Shown here piece by piece: positions 1-8,484 of a stretch of 64,000 nucleotides of DNA. Within the stretch, counting starts at the first letter, position 1. Each line of letters starts with the position of its first letter. The position numbers and the translations under genes are program-made. Below the pieces are notes generated by a model. It was given only the letters and a program-made list of their open reading frames with translations. It did not search any database and had not been told where the DNA came from. Location: positions 2,262,501 to 2,326,500 of the forward strand of contig NZ_CP043028.1 in assembly GCF_008935055.1 (NCBI RefSeq), read 5' to 3'. This DNA comes from Pseudobutyrivibrio xylanivorans (GTDB lineage: Bacteria > Bacillota > Clostridia > Lachnospirales > Lachnospiraceae).

Positions 1-287
1 TCAAGGCTCTCGGTGACAAATTGTTTTTGGATTCCGGCACACTTACACCTGTTCTTAAGAAGCTTGAGCAGAAGGGATATGTGACTAGAAAGCGTTCAAA
101 GGATGATGAGCGAAACCTTATTATTTCTTTGACCAAAGAGGGAGAGGAATTAAAAAAGCAGGCATGTAACATACCTGCTAAGATGGGCAAATGCGTTAAT
201 CTGTCGCCAGATGAAACAAGAACCCTTTATGATTTGTTATATAAGCTTCTCAGCCTGGCACCATCAATGGATGAGATGGCTGATTAA
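1..287 (+). CDS. MarR-family transcriptional regulator, C-terminal part (truncated by window edge)
   Basis: The open frame enters from the left edge and ends at TAA 285-287. The visible residues carry the second half of a MarR winged helix: a LDSGTLTPVLKKLE recognition helix, then the wing GYVTRKRSKDDERNLIISLT. The phrase LDSGTLTP is typical of the OhrR branch, which senses organic peroxides. The OhrR cysteine lies in the missing N-terminal part, so that assignment is not testable here. The stop overlaps by four bases the stop of the convergent gene on the minus strand. The family call is secure; the ligand is unknown. Confidence 0.85.
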   Translation, partial: KALGDKLFLDSGTLTPVLKKLEQKGYVTRKRSKDDERNLIISLTKEGEELKKQACNIPAKMGKCVNLSPDETRTLYDLLYKLLSLAPSMDEMAD

Positions 288-1468
288 TCAAAGAAGTTGA
301 ACAAATCAACATTCTTACGAGCTTGTGAAATGACATCGTCTACGAAAGAGGCGGTGTCATTTTTTATTGTGTCCCAATCGATGACGGTGACATTTGATAA
401 ATCGACACCTGCATTTTTAAATACGTCGCCCATGTCATCAACCTTTTTAATGCGACCCTTCAGATATCCCTGTGCGAGAACGACATTGTCTTCTGTGACT
501 GAGAAATCAGTTGCTTCGATTTTGATTCCATCATCAACATAGTTCAAAAGGACATTTGTATCGATTGAAAAGACCTTGCCCTTGTTGGTAGTGTAGGTAA
601 TGTTGTCGGTGAAGGAATTGGTATAGTTGGTGTTACCATTTCGCTTTATAGTAGCAACAACTTTCTCTTCATCCGGAAGAGGAGCGTATATCTCCATAGT
701 GCTAAAATTCTTTCCGAAGATTGAAATGTAGGCACCCTTGGTCTTATGAGACAAATCGAAGGTAATCTTGTGGGTGTGATTACGCTTGTCTAAATACATG
801 AAGCATGTGATATCGTGATCAGGTGCATCTGTGCCAAGCAGCTCCCAAATGAAATCACCCTGTCCCTGTGGAATAGTCAGCTTAAATTCGCTGCATTCGG
901 TACCATCATCAATATATTTTTCCTCAGTCTTTTCAATTCCAATGTTTCGGACAAAGTTGAAAATGTTTCGTTTGTTATTGTGGAACCATTCCTGATTGAT
1001 ATCGTTATTAAGATCTGGCGCCTTAAGGAAGAGATTCTCGCCTGTATTGAAACCGTAGGAAATGTCACCTAAAAGTGGGGCAACAAGATATACTGTTTCA
1101 TTGTCGGCATAGGCTTCCATTTCTCCCACATTGAGAACCAGCACGTTCAAATCGGATTTGCAGGAGAATTTGCGCTGCTCGCAGGAACGTTCACCTTTGA
1201 TGCTACCGCTGATAGAATATGGGAACCCTTTAAGTTTCTTGATATAAGCGCTTCCTGAATAACGGATATCTGCGTTTGTGTAATTTCGGAACAAATCCTT
1301 CAGGTCGATATTGTAGGCAAGATAATCGGGACTGTTCAGAGTGGATTCGGAGAAGTCCACAACCGATGCCAAAACTCTGAATGATGGATTAAATTCCAGC
1401 TCTACTTTTGTAAGTATGGCGAGAGCCAAAACCACACCTATTATTATCCATAACTTCTTCTTTTTCAT
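284..1468 (-). CDS. Membrane-anchored extracytoplasmic protein of unknown function
   Basis: This is a 394-residue protein starting with MKKKK and one hydrophobic segment (about residues 5-22), so it is probably an N-terminally anchored protein facing outward. I recognise no family. The body is mixed beta-rich sequence with two cysteines close together near residue 97-102 (GERSCEQRKFSCKS), and others near 190 and 220. These could form disulfides outside the cell. It lies nine bases downstream of the TPR-like gene on the same strand and is probably cotranscribed with it. A substrate or partner cannot be inferred. The frame and coding character are convincing. Confidence 0.8.
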   Translation of the reverse strand: MKKKKLWIIIGVVLALAILTKVELEFNPSFRVLASVVDFSESTLNSPDYLAYNIDLKDLFRNYTNADIRYSGSAYIKKLKGFPYSISGSIKGERSCEQRKFSCKSDLNVLVLNVGEMEAYADNETVYLVAPLLGDISYGFNTGENLFLKAPDLNNDINQEWFHNNKRNIFNFVRNIGIEKTEEKYIDDGTECSEFKLTIPQGQGDFIWELLGTDAPDHDITCFMYLDKRNHTHKITFDLSHKTKGAYISIFGKNFSTMEIYAPLPDEEKVVATIKRNGNTNYTNSFTDNITYTTNKGKVFSIDTNVLLNYVDDGIKIEATDFSVTEDNVVLAQGYLKGRIKKVDDMGDVFKNAGVDLSNVTVIDWDTIKNDTASFVDDVISQARKNVDLFNFFD

Positions 1469-1476
1469 AATGACAA

Positions 1477-2424
1477 TTATATTAATTCTGTAGGAGTATC
1501 TGCAATAGACAATGCGATTGATGTGTCCATCTCCAACAGATGTTCTGCTGCCGTGGCATCTTTATATGCGATTGAATCCTCTGCATAGCGAACGCAGGCC
1601 TGATGATATTTCTCATCCTCGCCGCTTTGCTTGTAGATGTACATATACAGTCTGGCAGTTTCCAGCTTTAACAGGTAGTTGTTGGAAATGGTTGCTGTAG
1701 AGTCCAAATTTTGGGCAACAGCTTCAGCACGGGCATACTCATTCATGTTGCAGAAGGTTTCAATCAGAAGCTTTATATCCTCAAGATAATCCTGAATTGT
1801 GATTTCAGTGCTCTTCATAAATCCGGCAAATTCCTCAAGATGCTGATATACAAATTCATCGTCCCCAGTCTGATGATGGAAGCTTGCATGTAAAATAGCC
1901 AGGGTGAAATCGTGATAGTGAATATCGTTCTTTCTGGCAATTTCTGTGGCACGCTTTATGTAGGTCTCTGCCTCGGAAAATCTGTGAATATGCAGATATG
2001 AATAGGCAAGGTTCAGGCATGCAACAAGATAGGAATGAGGTTCATTCTCAAAGTTTGTTCCGTAATCCTCCAAATCCTGCATCGCCATTTTTCCATAATT
2101 TACAGCGCTGTCATAATCGCCCAAGAGCATGTAGCGGTTGCAGATTGTGGTGTAAAAGTAATGCTTGGCGCCCTGAATCTTGTTTTTATCAATGTAATTA
2201 AAGGCATCAAGGCATTTGTAGAGCATTTTCGAATCGTAACCCAGAATTCCGTATGCAATGGCCAGTCCACGAAGAGTCATGATGTAGTTTTTGGTGTCAT
2301 TAAGCTCCTCATAGATTGTTTTTGCCATATTCAGATTATCAATGCCCAGCTCAGCGCTGTTGGCATGAATCAGATTAATTCCCTTGTCGTAATATTCCTT
2401 TGCAATTTGCTCAGAACTTGCCAT
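1477..2424 (-). CDS. TPR-like repeat protein
   Basis: This 315-residue soluble protein is made almost entirely of helical-hairpin sequence with TPR-type spacing, for example AKEYYDKGINLI, TLRGLAIAYGILG, ACLNLAYSYLHI and RFSEAETYIKRATEIA. Such proteins act as scaffolds or as regulators that bind a partner or peptide. No DNA-binding domain is visible. The frame opens seven codons upstream, but the ATG at 2424 is preceded at normal distance by AGGAGGG on the minus strand and gives MASSEQIA, so I chose it. The gene is divergent from the histidine kinase across a 160-bp promoter region and upstream of the anchored unknown protein. A sensory partnership with the kinase is possible but only inferred. 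Confidence 0.8.
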   Translation of the reverse strand: MASSEQIAKEYYDKGINLIHANSAELGIDNLNMAKTIYEELNDTKNYIMTLRGLAIAYGILGYDSKMLYKCLDAFNYIDKNKIQGAKHYFYTTICNRYMLLGDYDSAVNYGKMAMQDLEDYGTNFENEPHSYLVACLNLAYSYLHIHRFSEAETYIKRATEIARKNDIHYHDFTLAILHASFHHQTGDDEFVYQHLEEFAGFMKSTEITIQDYLEDIKLLIETFCNMNEYARAEAVAQNLDSTATISNNYLLKLETARLYMYIYKQSGEDEKYHQACVRYAEDSIAYKDATAAEHLLEMDTSIALSIADTPTELI

Positions 2425-2583
2425 GTTTTGCCCTCCTAAACACAATTGACCACAATTTAATATGATAATTCTATAATAATTTTGTGACTATTTTCGTAAC
2501 TTGTTGTTTAATCACTGTCAACAATTTATACTAGAAGATGACTAATTGTGTGTTACTCAACGATTGCAAAATGGGGATGAGAT

Positions 2584-4923
2584 ATGAAAAGTACTAATAG
2601 TTTTGTTTACAACTTGACATTAATTGGTGGACTCCTTTTATTTTTCTTTATTATCATTATGACCTTCGTGGGAGAATATTCGCTTTCAGACGAGAGAAGT
2701 TACACGGACATGACGATAGAGGATTTCAATGAGGGATGGAAGAGAATTCATTGGAATGGAATAGTTGAGGAGATTAGCGTTCCTGGAAACTATGAGGCGG
2801 AGGGGTCTCATGAATTTGTCATGCGAAATAAGGTGAAAGCATGGCAGGACAAGGACTGCTATTTGGGCTTCAATTCAAATAAGCAGGACGTGGAGGTGTA
2901 CGTTGGCGAGAAATTGCGATATACCTATTCTACAGCTAAGACCCGCCTTTTCGGTGATCATAGTCCGAGCATTATGGTCTTTGTTCCCCTCACACCAGCA
3001 GATAATGGGTCAACTATTAAGATTGTATTAAAGGGAAATAATAATTACTCAGGCGTTATAGACGGATTTATTATTGGAACACAGCTTGGCATAGTAAAAC
3101 ACATTTACGAAGAGGAGCGATACACACTACTTATGATATTAGTGTCTTTGACTTTGGGTGTTATTGCTTTCATTATTGGTGTCAGCGTAAAAATTGCGTA
3201 CAACAGGGCGATTTCGCTGTTCTTTGCAGGTTGGAGCGTAATCTGTGCTAGCATGTGGGCGCTTGCTGAGTCAAGCTGCCGACAACTGTTCGTGCCAAAC
3301 TATTCATTATTGTCATATTTAACCTACACAGCAATTGGAATGATTCCGATTGCAATGAGTCTTTACTTCGACAGACTGCAGCAGGGACGCTATCGAATGA
3401 TTTATATGTGCCTGGCGGTACTGGAAGAATTCTCTGTATTTGTAGCTATTATTCTTCAGTTCTACAATGATACTGATTTAAGCAATTTGCTTCAAATTTC
3501 ATTTATTGCATTCGCCCTTACTGTGGTTGCATATATTCTTACTTCTATTCCTGATTTGCTAGCGGGCCGTGTGAAGGCATACTGGCCAGAGTTTATTGGT
3601 GTCCTTGGCGCTATGTTTATGGGCGCTTTTCAGATGTATTACTATCAGACAAAGCATCCGATTATCATGAACCCGTTTTATCTAATGTGTGGCCTTGTTT
3701 TCCTGATGGTAATGGCTTACATCAGAGCATTGAGGGATATTAGAGATACTGAGAGAGAAATGTATGCTGCTGTTCAGGCTCATGATGCCAGCACTGCATT
3801 TATGACACGTATGTCCCACGAGATGCGAACACCAATCAATGCCATACTTGGTATGAACAAGATGATTCTTCGCGAGAGTAAGGAAGAAAATATCCTTGAT
3901 TATGCCAGAGATGTTAATGGCGCAGGTAATTATCTCCTTTCGATAGTTGATGAGGTCCTTGATTTAGCGAAGGTTACTGCAGGAAAATTTGAGATTTCCC
4001 CTGAGGACTATGATTTGATGGACATGATTCGCGAATGTTACGCACTGGTTCGTCCAAGGGCAAAGGCAAATCGTTTGTCATTTGAGGTGGACATGAGTGA
4101 TGTGCTTCCTTCAACACTTCGCGGTGACAAGGAGCGAATCATTCAGATAATTACAAACCTTTTGACAAATGCCATTAAATATACTCCTGAGGGCCGCGTT
4201 ACATTATCGGTTCAGGGCAAGATTAATGATGGAAAGCTGATGCTGATTGTGACGGTTACTGATACGGGAATTGGTGTGGCTGAGGAAAATATGCCATTCC
4301 TCTTTGAATCCTTCAGGCGTGTTGGTGAGTTTAACAGTAAACGAATAGAAGGTACGGGACTTGGTCTTACCATTACGAAGCAGTTGGTTGATTTGATGGA
4401 CGGAACAATTACGGTAGAGTCTGAGCTCGGAAAAGGCTCTACATTTACAGTAATGATTCCTCAGGAAATCCGTTCGGTTGAGCCTTGTGGAACATTCTCC
4501 ATGGGACCTAACGGAGATCGACGTGTCATGGATCGTCACGAAAACTTTGATGTGTTTGGCAAGATTCTTGTGGTTGATGATGTGGCAATTAATCTTCGAG
4601 TATTCTCGGTGCTTTTAAACAATACTGATATATCTGTGGATACAGCTCTTAGCGGTCCGGAGGCCATTGAGAAGATTAAGAGAAACAAATACGATATCAT
4701 CTTCCTTGATCATCTGATGCCTGGCATGGATGGATTGGAGCTTAAGACTCTCATTGATAATCTTCCTGATAATCCAAACAAGGAGACTCCAATTGTGATG
4801 CAGACGGCCAATGCAGTTGTTGGCGCCAAGGAAGAGTATGAGCGCCTTGGCTTCACCGACTACATCGCCAAGCCTATTAAGGAAGAAGAGTTGCGAAAGA
4901 TCATCCGTAAATATATAATTTGA
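2584..4923 (+). CDS. Membrane hybrid sensor histidine kinase with C-terminal receiver domain
   Basis: This 779-residue protein has an N-terminal membrane helix (residues 10-30) and a roughly 150-residue extracytoplasmic domain. A block of about seven membrane helices (about 175-385) follows, resembling 7TMR-DISM sensors. The kinase core comes next: H-box SHEMRTP with phospho-acceptor His412, N-box NLLTNAIKYTPEG, and glycine boxes DTGIGV and GTGLGL. A complete receiver follows (GKILVVDD to the end) with phospho-acceptor Asp709 in FLDHLMPGMDG and the conserved lysine in IAKPIK. No separate response regulator or HPt gene is adjacent, so the output partner is unknown. The short upstream region is shared with the divergent TPR-like gene. 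Confidence 0.93.
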   Translation: MKSTNSFVYNLTLIGGLLLFFFIIIMTFVGEYSLSDERSYTDMTIEDFNEGWKRIHWNGIVEEISVPGNYEAEGSHEFVMRNKVKAWQDKDCYLGFNSNKQDVEVYVGEKLRYTYSTAKTRLFGDHSPSIMVFVPLTPADNGSTIKIVLKGNNNYSGVIDGFIIGTQLGIVKHIYEEERYTLLMILVSLTLGVIAFIIGVSVKIAYNRAISLFFAGWSVICASMWALAESSCRQLFVPNYSLLSYLTYTAIGMIPIAMSLYFDRLQQGRYRMIYMCLAVLEEFSVFVAIILQFYNDTDLSNLLQISFIAFALTVVAYILTSIPDLLAGRVKAYWPEFIGVLGAMFMGAFQMYYYQTKHPIIMNPFYLMCGLVFLMVMAYIRALRDIRDTEREMYAAVQAHDASTAFMTRMSHEMRTPINAILGMNKMILRESKEENILDYARDVNGAGNYLLSIVDEVLDLAKVTAGKFEISPEDYDLMDMIRECYALVRPRAKANRLSFEVDMSDVLPSTLRGDKERIIQIITNLLTNAIKYTPEGRVTLSVQGKINDGKLMLIVTVTDTGIGVAEENMPFLFESFRRVGEFNSKRIEGTGLGLTITKQLVDLMDGTITVESELGKGSTFTVMIPQEIRSVEPCGTFSMGPNGDRRVMDRHENFDVFGKILVVDDVAINLRVFSVLLNNTDISVDTALSGPEAIEKIKRNKYDIIFLDHLMPGMDGLELKTLIDNLPDNPNKETPIVMQTANAVVGAKEEYERLGFTDYIAKPIKEEELRKIIRKYII

Positions 4924-4995
4924 TGTGAAGTATTACGTGAGCTGGTTAAAAAACATATGAGTATATAATGAGCTGGTTGCTCAGTACCTATAGAT

Positions 4996-5152
4996 AGCTG
5001 TAGCTGACAAGCTCTGATATTTCTTAAGTGAGAAATTTCTTGATTTGCAAAGCAAATCGAGAACATGACGAGCCCATTGCTTTAGCAATTTGCATGGGCG
5101 AGTATCCCGTTAGTCGAACTGAGAAATCATCAGGCTTGTAAGTGTAACAGCT
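4996..5152 (+). ncRNA. Candidate structured RNA, long variant (copy 1 of 4)
   Basis: This region repeats the pattern of the shorter element at 5489-5580. It has a basal stem AGCTGT/ACAGCT, then CAAGC/GCTTG, CTGAT/ATCAG and ATTTCT/AGAAAT. The apical conserved words AGTGAGA, ACATG and TAGTCGAAC are kept. Two extra hairpins are inserted into the loop: GATTTGC/GCAAATC near 5042-5060, and CCCA/TGGG near 5081-5097. No U-tract follows. It fills most of the gap between the histidine kinase and the small unknown gene. Keeping the core words while inserting hairpins in loops is what a functional RNA would do. I cannot match it to a named family. Confidence 0.55.
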
Positions 5153-5210
5153 AAGAGTATATTGAAAATGCAACCAGCGGAGTAGATAACCAGCGGATTA
5201 GGAGAATTTT

Positions 5211-5450
5211 ATGGGATTTAATCCAGCAGATTTATTTAAAGTTAGAAGTGCAGCAGAGACATTCAATTCAAATCACCCAAAGCTGCTTCCATTTTTTAAT
5301 GCGGTGAAGGGACGTGCAATGACTCCAGGTTCAGTCATTGAAATCGCAGTCACTGATTCAACCGGAGAGCGCATCGAGACCAACCTTCGAATCCAGGAAA
5401 GCGACCTGGAACTCATTCGTCTATTGACGGAGATGGGCATGAAAGGCTAA
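5211..5450 (+). CDS. Small hypothetical protein (79 aa)
   Basis: A 79-residue soluble protein starts at ATG 5211 after GGAGAATTTT. It begins MGFNPADLFK and ends with an acidic, leucine-rich helix (SDLELIRLLTEMGMKG). There is no signal peptide, no membrane segment and no recognised motif. It stands alone between two copies of the same candidate structured RNA, at 4996-5152 and 5489-5580, with more than 200 bases free on either side. Codon use matches its neighbours, so I treat it as a real gene of unknown function. It could be regulated together with, or by, the flanking RNA elements. Confidence 0.65.
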   Translation: MGFNPADLFKVRSAAETFNSNHPKLLPFFNAVKGRAMTPGSVIEIAVTDSTGERIETNLRIQESDLELIRLLTEMGMKG

Positions 5451-5488
5451 TTCGTATTTGCGTATTGGAATATTGCGAGAACTAGGAG

Positions 5489-5580
5489 AGCCCCAGTAGG
5501 CATCAAGCTCTTAGGTCTCTCAGTGAGACATGTAGTCGAACAGAGAGACTCTAAGGCTTGTAGCCGTAACTGGGGCTTTT
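5489..5580 (+). ncRNA. Candidate structured RNA / terminator hairpin (copy 2 of 4)
   Basis: This is a long hairpin. The basal stem is GCCCCAGT/ACTGGGGC, followed by GGC/GCC with CAAGC/GCTTG, CTTAG/CTAAG and GTCTCTC/GAGAGAC. The apical loop is AGTGAGACATGTAGTCGAAC. It ends in GGGGCTTTTG, so it can act as an intrinsic terminator for the small gene at 5211. The loop and the internal words are shared with copies at 30887-30984 and 15683-15778 (both on the opposite strand), while stem bases change in pairs. A plain terminator would not need a conserved loop. Confidence 0.65.
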
Positions 5581-5712
5581 GATGTATTGGTGGATTTTTG
5601 AAATCTTCCGTCAGTCTTCCGCAATTCTTCCGACTGCGCTCACCTGTCCGTCACATTCGTACAGTAAAGTAGCAGCATAGAGATTCACAAATTCGCAGGA
5701 AGGAGAATTCCT

Positions 5713-6429
5713 ATGGGACAAATTCAAAAAGTTTTTAATCGATACGAAAAGAAATTTTTACTGGATGAGCAGACATATCTGGCATTCAAGAAGGAGCTGG
5801 ATGAGTACATGTTAGAAGATGAGTACGGACTGCACACAATTCGAAATATATACTACGATACACCAGATGATGAGCTGATTCGAACCTCCATTGAGGGACC
5901 AAAATACAAAGAGAAGTTTCGAGTCAGATGCTACGGCAAGCCGACCTACGATAGCATGTGTTTTCTTGAGATAAAGAAGAAGTACAAGGGACTGGTCAAT
6001 AAAAGGCGAGTGGCAATTCCAATGGAGGAGGCAGAAACCTATCTGATAGATGGAAAAATGCCAAGTCATCCAAATCAGATTTTCAAAGAGATAGATTATT
6101 TCTTCTCACATTATCCAATCGAGCCGAAGCGCTACATCGCATATGACCGGTTGGCAATGTATGGTAAGGAGGATTCAGAGTTCAGAGTTACCTTTGATCA
6201 GAACATCAGAAGTCGTACCTGGAACCTGACACTGTACAGTGATGAGGATAACGAATATCTTTTGGAACCAGGACAGCGGCTGATGGAGGTTAAAATATCA
6301 GATGCAATGCCACTTTGGTTTGCAAGGCTTCTGTCTAAATACAGGGGTTATCCAACATCATTTTCCAAGTATGGAAATTTCTACAAGAAACAGCTTAAGG
6401 AAGCAGCAGAACATTCGTTAGCAGTATAA
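5713..6429 (+). CDS. VTC-domain protein, polyphosphate-polymerase-like
   Basis: This 238-residue protein has the triphosphate-tunnel fold of the VTC family. Visible signatures include NRYEKKFLL near the N-terminus, YYDTP, the basic strand KFRVRCYG and FLEIKKKYKG followed by NKRR. A later SRTW and an EVKIS strand supply further tunnel residues. In eukaryotic VTC4 this tunnel makes polyphosphate from ATP; for bacterial homologues the reaction is inferred. It starts after GGAGAATTCCT and lies 11 bases upstream of a DUF4956 membrane gene and a beta-helix lipoprotein gene. This arrangement recurs in Firmicutes and suggests a membrane-linked complex. Confidence 0.9.
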   Translation: MGQIQKVFNRYEKKFLLDEQTYLAFKKELDEYMLEDEYGLHTIRNIYYDTPDDELIRTSIEGPKYKEKFRVRCYGKPTYDSMCFLEIKKKYKGLVNKRRVAIPMEEAETYLIDGKMPSHPNQIFKEIDYFFSHYPIEPKRYIAYDRLAMYGKEDSEFRVTFDQNIRSRTWNLTLYSDEDNEYLLEPGQRLMEVKISDAMPLWFARLLSKYRGYPTSFSKYGNFYKKQLKEAAEHSLAV

Positions 6430-6440
6430 AGGAGTAAAAA

Positions 6441-7130
6441 ATGGAATCAATTTTAGCAGCACTTCAGGCATCAAGCGTTGAGACAACATTCACAATAGTT
6501 GACGCGATTATCGACGCATTAGCGTCAGGAATTTTAGGACTTATAATCTCACTTACATATATCAAAACTGGCAAGACATCAAAGAATTTTGCAAGGACAC
6601 TTATCATTTTACCGATACTGGTTTGCATAGTAATGCTGGCAGTTAATGGAAACTTTGGAACAAGCTTGGCGGTAGTTGGAGCGTTTTCACTGGTACGATT
6701 CAGATCATTGCAGGGAAGCTCACGCGACATCGGATTCATTTTCTTTGCAATGGCGATTGGTATCGTTTGTGCAATCGGCGAGTTGCCACTGGCAGCACTC
6801 GTGACAGCTCTCGTTTGTGCAATTCACTTCGGATTATTTTTCACAGGCTATGCGAACCATGATGGTGATGAAAAGGATTTACGTGTGACAATCCCAGAGA
6901 ACCTGGATTATAGCGATATATTCGACGATCTTTTTGCCAAGTACACAAAGACTGCAAAGCAGGTGGCAGTTAGAACAACAAACATGGGCTCAATGTACGA
7001 AATTAATTATCGTATCCGACTCAACGATGAAAAACAGGAGAAGAATTTCCTGGATGAAATCCGAATGAGAAACGGAAATCTTACAGTTGTTTGTGGACGT
7101 TGTGATGCAAATGAAGCAGAGGAATTGTAA
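6441..7130 (+). CDS. DUF4956 family membrane protein
   Basis: This 229-residue protein has about four membrane helices in its first 135 residues (ALASGILGLIISLTYI, TLIILPILVCIVML, IGFIFFAMAIGIVCAI and AALVTALVCAIHFGLF). The conserved block SLVRFRSLQGSSRDIGFIF lies between helices. A soluble C-terminal alpha/beta domain of about 90 residues follows. The pattern matches DUF4956, which is commonly encoded beside VTC-domain proteins, as here. Its start is 11 bases after the VTC stop, with GGAG in between. It probably anchors or feeds the VTC-domain enzyme, but no activity is established. Confidence 0.87.
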   Translation: MESILAALQASSVETTFTIVDAIIDALASGILGLIISLTYIKTGKTSKNFARTLIILPILVCIVMLAVNGNFGTSLAVVGAFSLVRFRSLQGSSRDIGFIFFAMAIGIVCAIGELPLAALVTALVCAIHFGLFFTGYANHDGDEKDLRVTIPENLDYSDIFDDLFAKYTKTAKQVAVRTTNMGSMYEINYRIRLNDEKQEKNFLDEIRMRNGNLTVVCGRCDANEAEEL

Positions 7131-7132
7131 TT

Positions 7133-8410
7133 ATGAAAAGAAGAATAGTATTGGCTCTTATGGGGCTTATGATAATAGGAACATTGGCTGGATGTGGAGC
7201 AATCACATCAGCTTCAAATACAGGAGATTCTGGGAGTGCCACCACGGCGGAGGTAACCTCTACGAAGGTGGCAAACTCAGAGAATGCTACATCGACTATT
7301 GATGACTATAAAGCTCTTACCGTAAATACGGATTGGGAGGAAAAAGCATCAGTTACATTTACAGAATCAGGAATGACAATAGATGGAGCTGGTGCGACAA
7401 ATGAAGATGGTGTCTTGTGCATCACTGAGGGGGGCGCATACACTCTGACAGGTAGTTCAAGCGCCACATCTATTGTGATTAACACTGAGGAAAATGTGAA
7501 GCTTATCCTGAACGGGGTGGAGCTTACAAGCACAAATGGACCTGTTATTTATGGCGCACAGGTGAAGAATCTTTACATTGAGCTTGCTAGTGGCACAACA
7601 AATACTCTTGAGGACAGCTCCGATTATGCAACTGATTCTTCATCAGGTGAGGAGATTGGAAAGGGAGTTATTTCCTGCGAGGACGATATTATCATCCTTG
7701 GTGATGGCACTCTTAACATCACTGCAAATCACAAGCACGGTATAGTCTCTGACGACAAGCTTTATATTGAGTCGGGAAATATCAATATTGTTTCAAAGGG
7801 CACAGATGGAATTCATGCCAATGATTTGATTTCTATCGACGGAGGAAGCATTAATATTGAAGCGGCCAGCGACATGATGGAAAGTGAAGACCTCTTTGTG
7901 ATTAATGGTGGAACAATCACTGGCTCAAGTGATGATGAGGGTCTGGAGGCAAAGGGCTCAATTTATATCTATGGTGGTGAAATCGATATCACAACTGTGG
8001 ATGATGCAATCAACGCAGGCTATTACATTGAGATAAATGATGGAAAAATTACTGTGACAAGCACAAATGGTGACGCCATTGATTGCAATGGAAATTATGA
8101 TGGATGCATCACTATTAATGGTGGTGAAGTGAATGCTACAGGTGCACAGGTTCCTGAAGGAGCACTTGATGCAGATGAGGCATCGGTAATCATCAACGGT
8201 GGAAAGGTTACAGCTTCAGGCGGCTGTAACAGTCCAATTATTGAAAACGGAGGTGAAAACAATATCACTGGAGAAACCTCCACTGGAGGTGGTCCAGGTG
8301 GCGGCTTCGGAGGTAATGGAGGCCCAGGTGGAAATGGTGGTCAGAAGCCAGATGGTGAACCACCAGAGGGATTTAGTGAGGGCGAGCGCCCAGAGTTACC
8401 ATCCAAGTAA
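7133..8410 (+). CDS. Beta-helix carbohydrate-binding lipoprotein (Cthe_2159-like)
   Basis: This 425-residue exported lipoprotein has the signal peptide MKRRIVLALMGLMIIGTLAGC, with lipobox LAGC and lipidated Cys21. The mature part is built from short strands with repeated I-x-I-x-G-G turns (SIDGGSINIEA, VINGGTITGS, YIYGGEIDIT, VIINGGKVTA). This is typical of the right-handed beta-helix family of Cthe_2159, a protein reported to bind cellulose and polygalacturonate. The C-terminus is a glycine-rich then proline/glutamate-rich tail. The start codon is two bases after the DUF4956 stop, so the gene is operonic with the VTC and DUF4956 genes. A role as surface glycan adhesin is inferred. Confidence 0.88.
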   Translation: MKRRIVLALMGLMIIGTLAGCGAITSASNTGDSGSATTAEVTSTKVANSENATSTIDDYKALTVNTDWEEKASVTFTESGMTIDGAGATNEDGVLCITEGGAYTLTGSSSATSIVINTEENVKLILNGVELTSTNGPVIYGAQVKNLYIELASGTTNTLEDSSDYATDSSSGEEIGKGVISCEDDIIILGDGTLNITANHKHGIVSDDKLYIESGNINIVSKGTDGIHANDLISIDGGSINIEAASDMMESEDLFVINGGTITGSSDDEGLEAKGSIYIYGGEIDITTVDDAINAGYYIEINDGKITVTSTNGDAIDCNGNYDGCITINGGEVNATGAQVPEGALDADEASVIINGGKVTASGGCNSPIIENGGENNITGETSTGGGPGGGFGGNGGPGGNGGQKPDGEPPEGFSEGERPELPSK

Positions 8411-8419
8411 TCCATAAAA

Positions 8420-8456
8420 AATCCCTGGTGGTATAATAACCATCAGGGATTATTTT
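8420..8456. terminator. Bidirectional intrinsic terminator
   Basis: The stem AATCCCTGGTGGT/ACCATCAGGGATT has a short loop and is followed by TATTTTAT on the plus strand, with a run of A residues before it that serves the minus strand. It separates the convergent lipoprotein and thioesterase genes. Confidence 0.85.
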
Positions 8457-8484
8457 ATGTTGGAGTTTATTGTGCAAATTCCCG

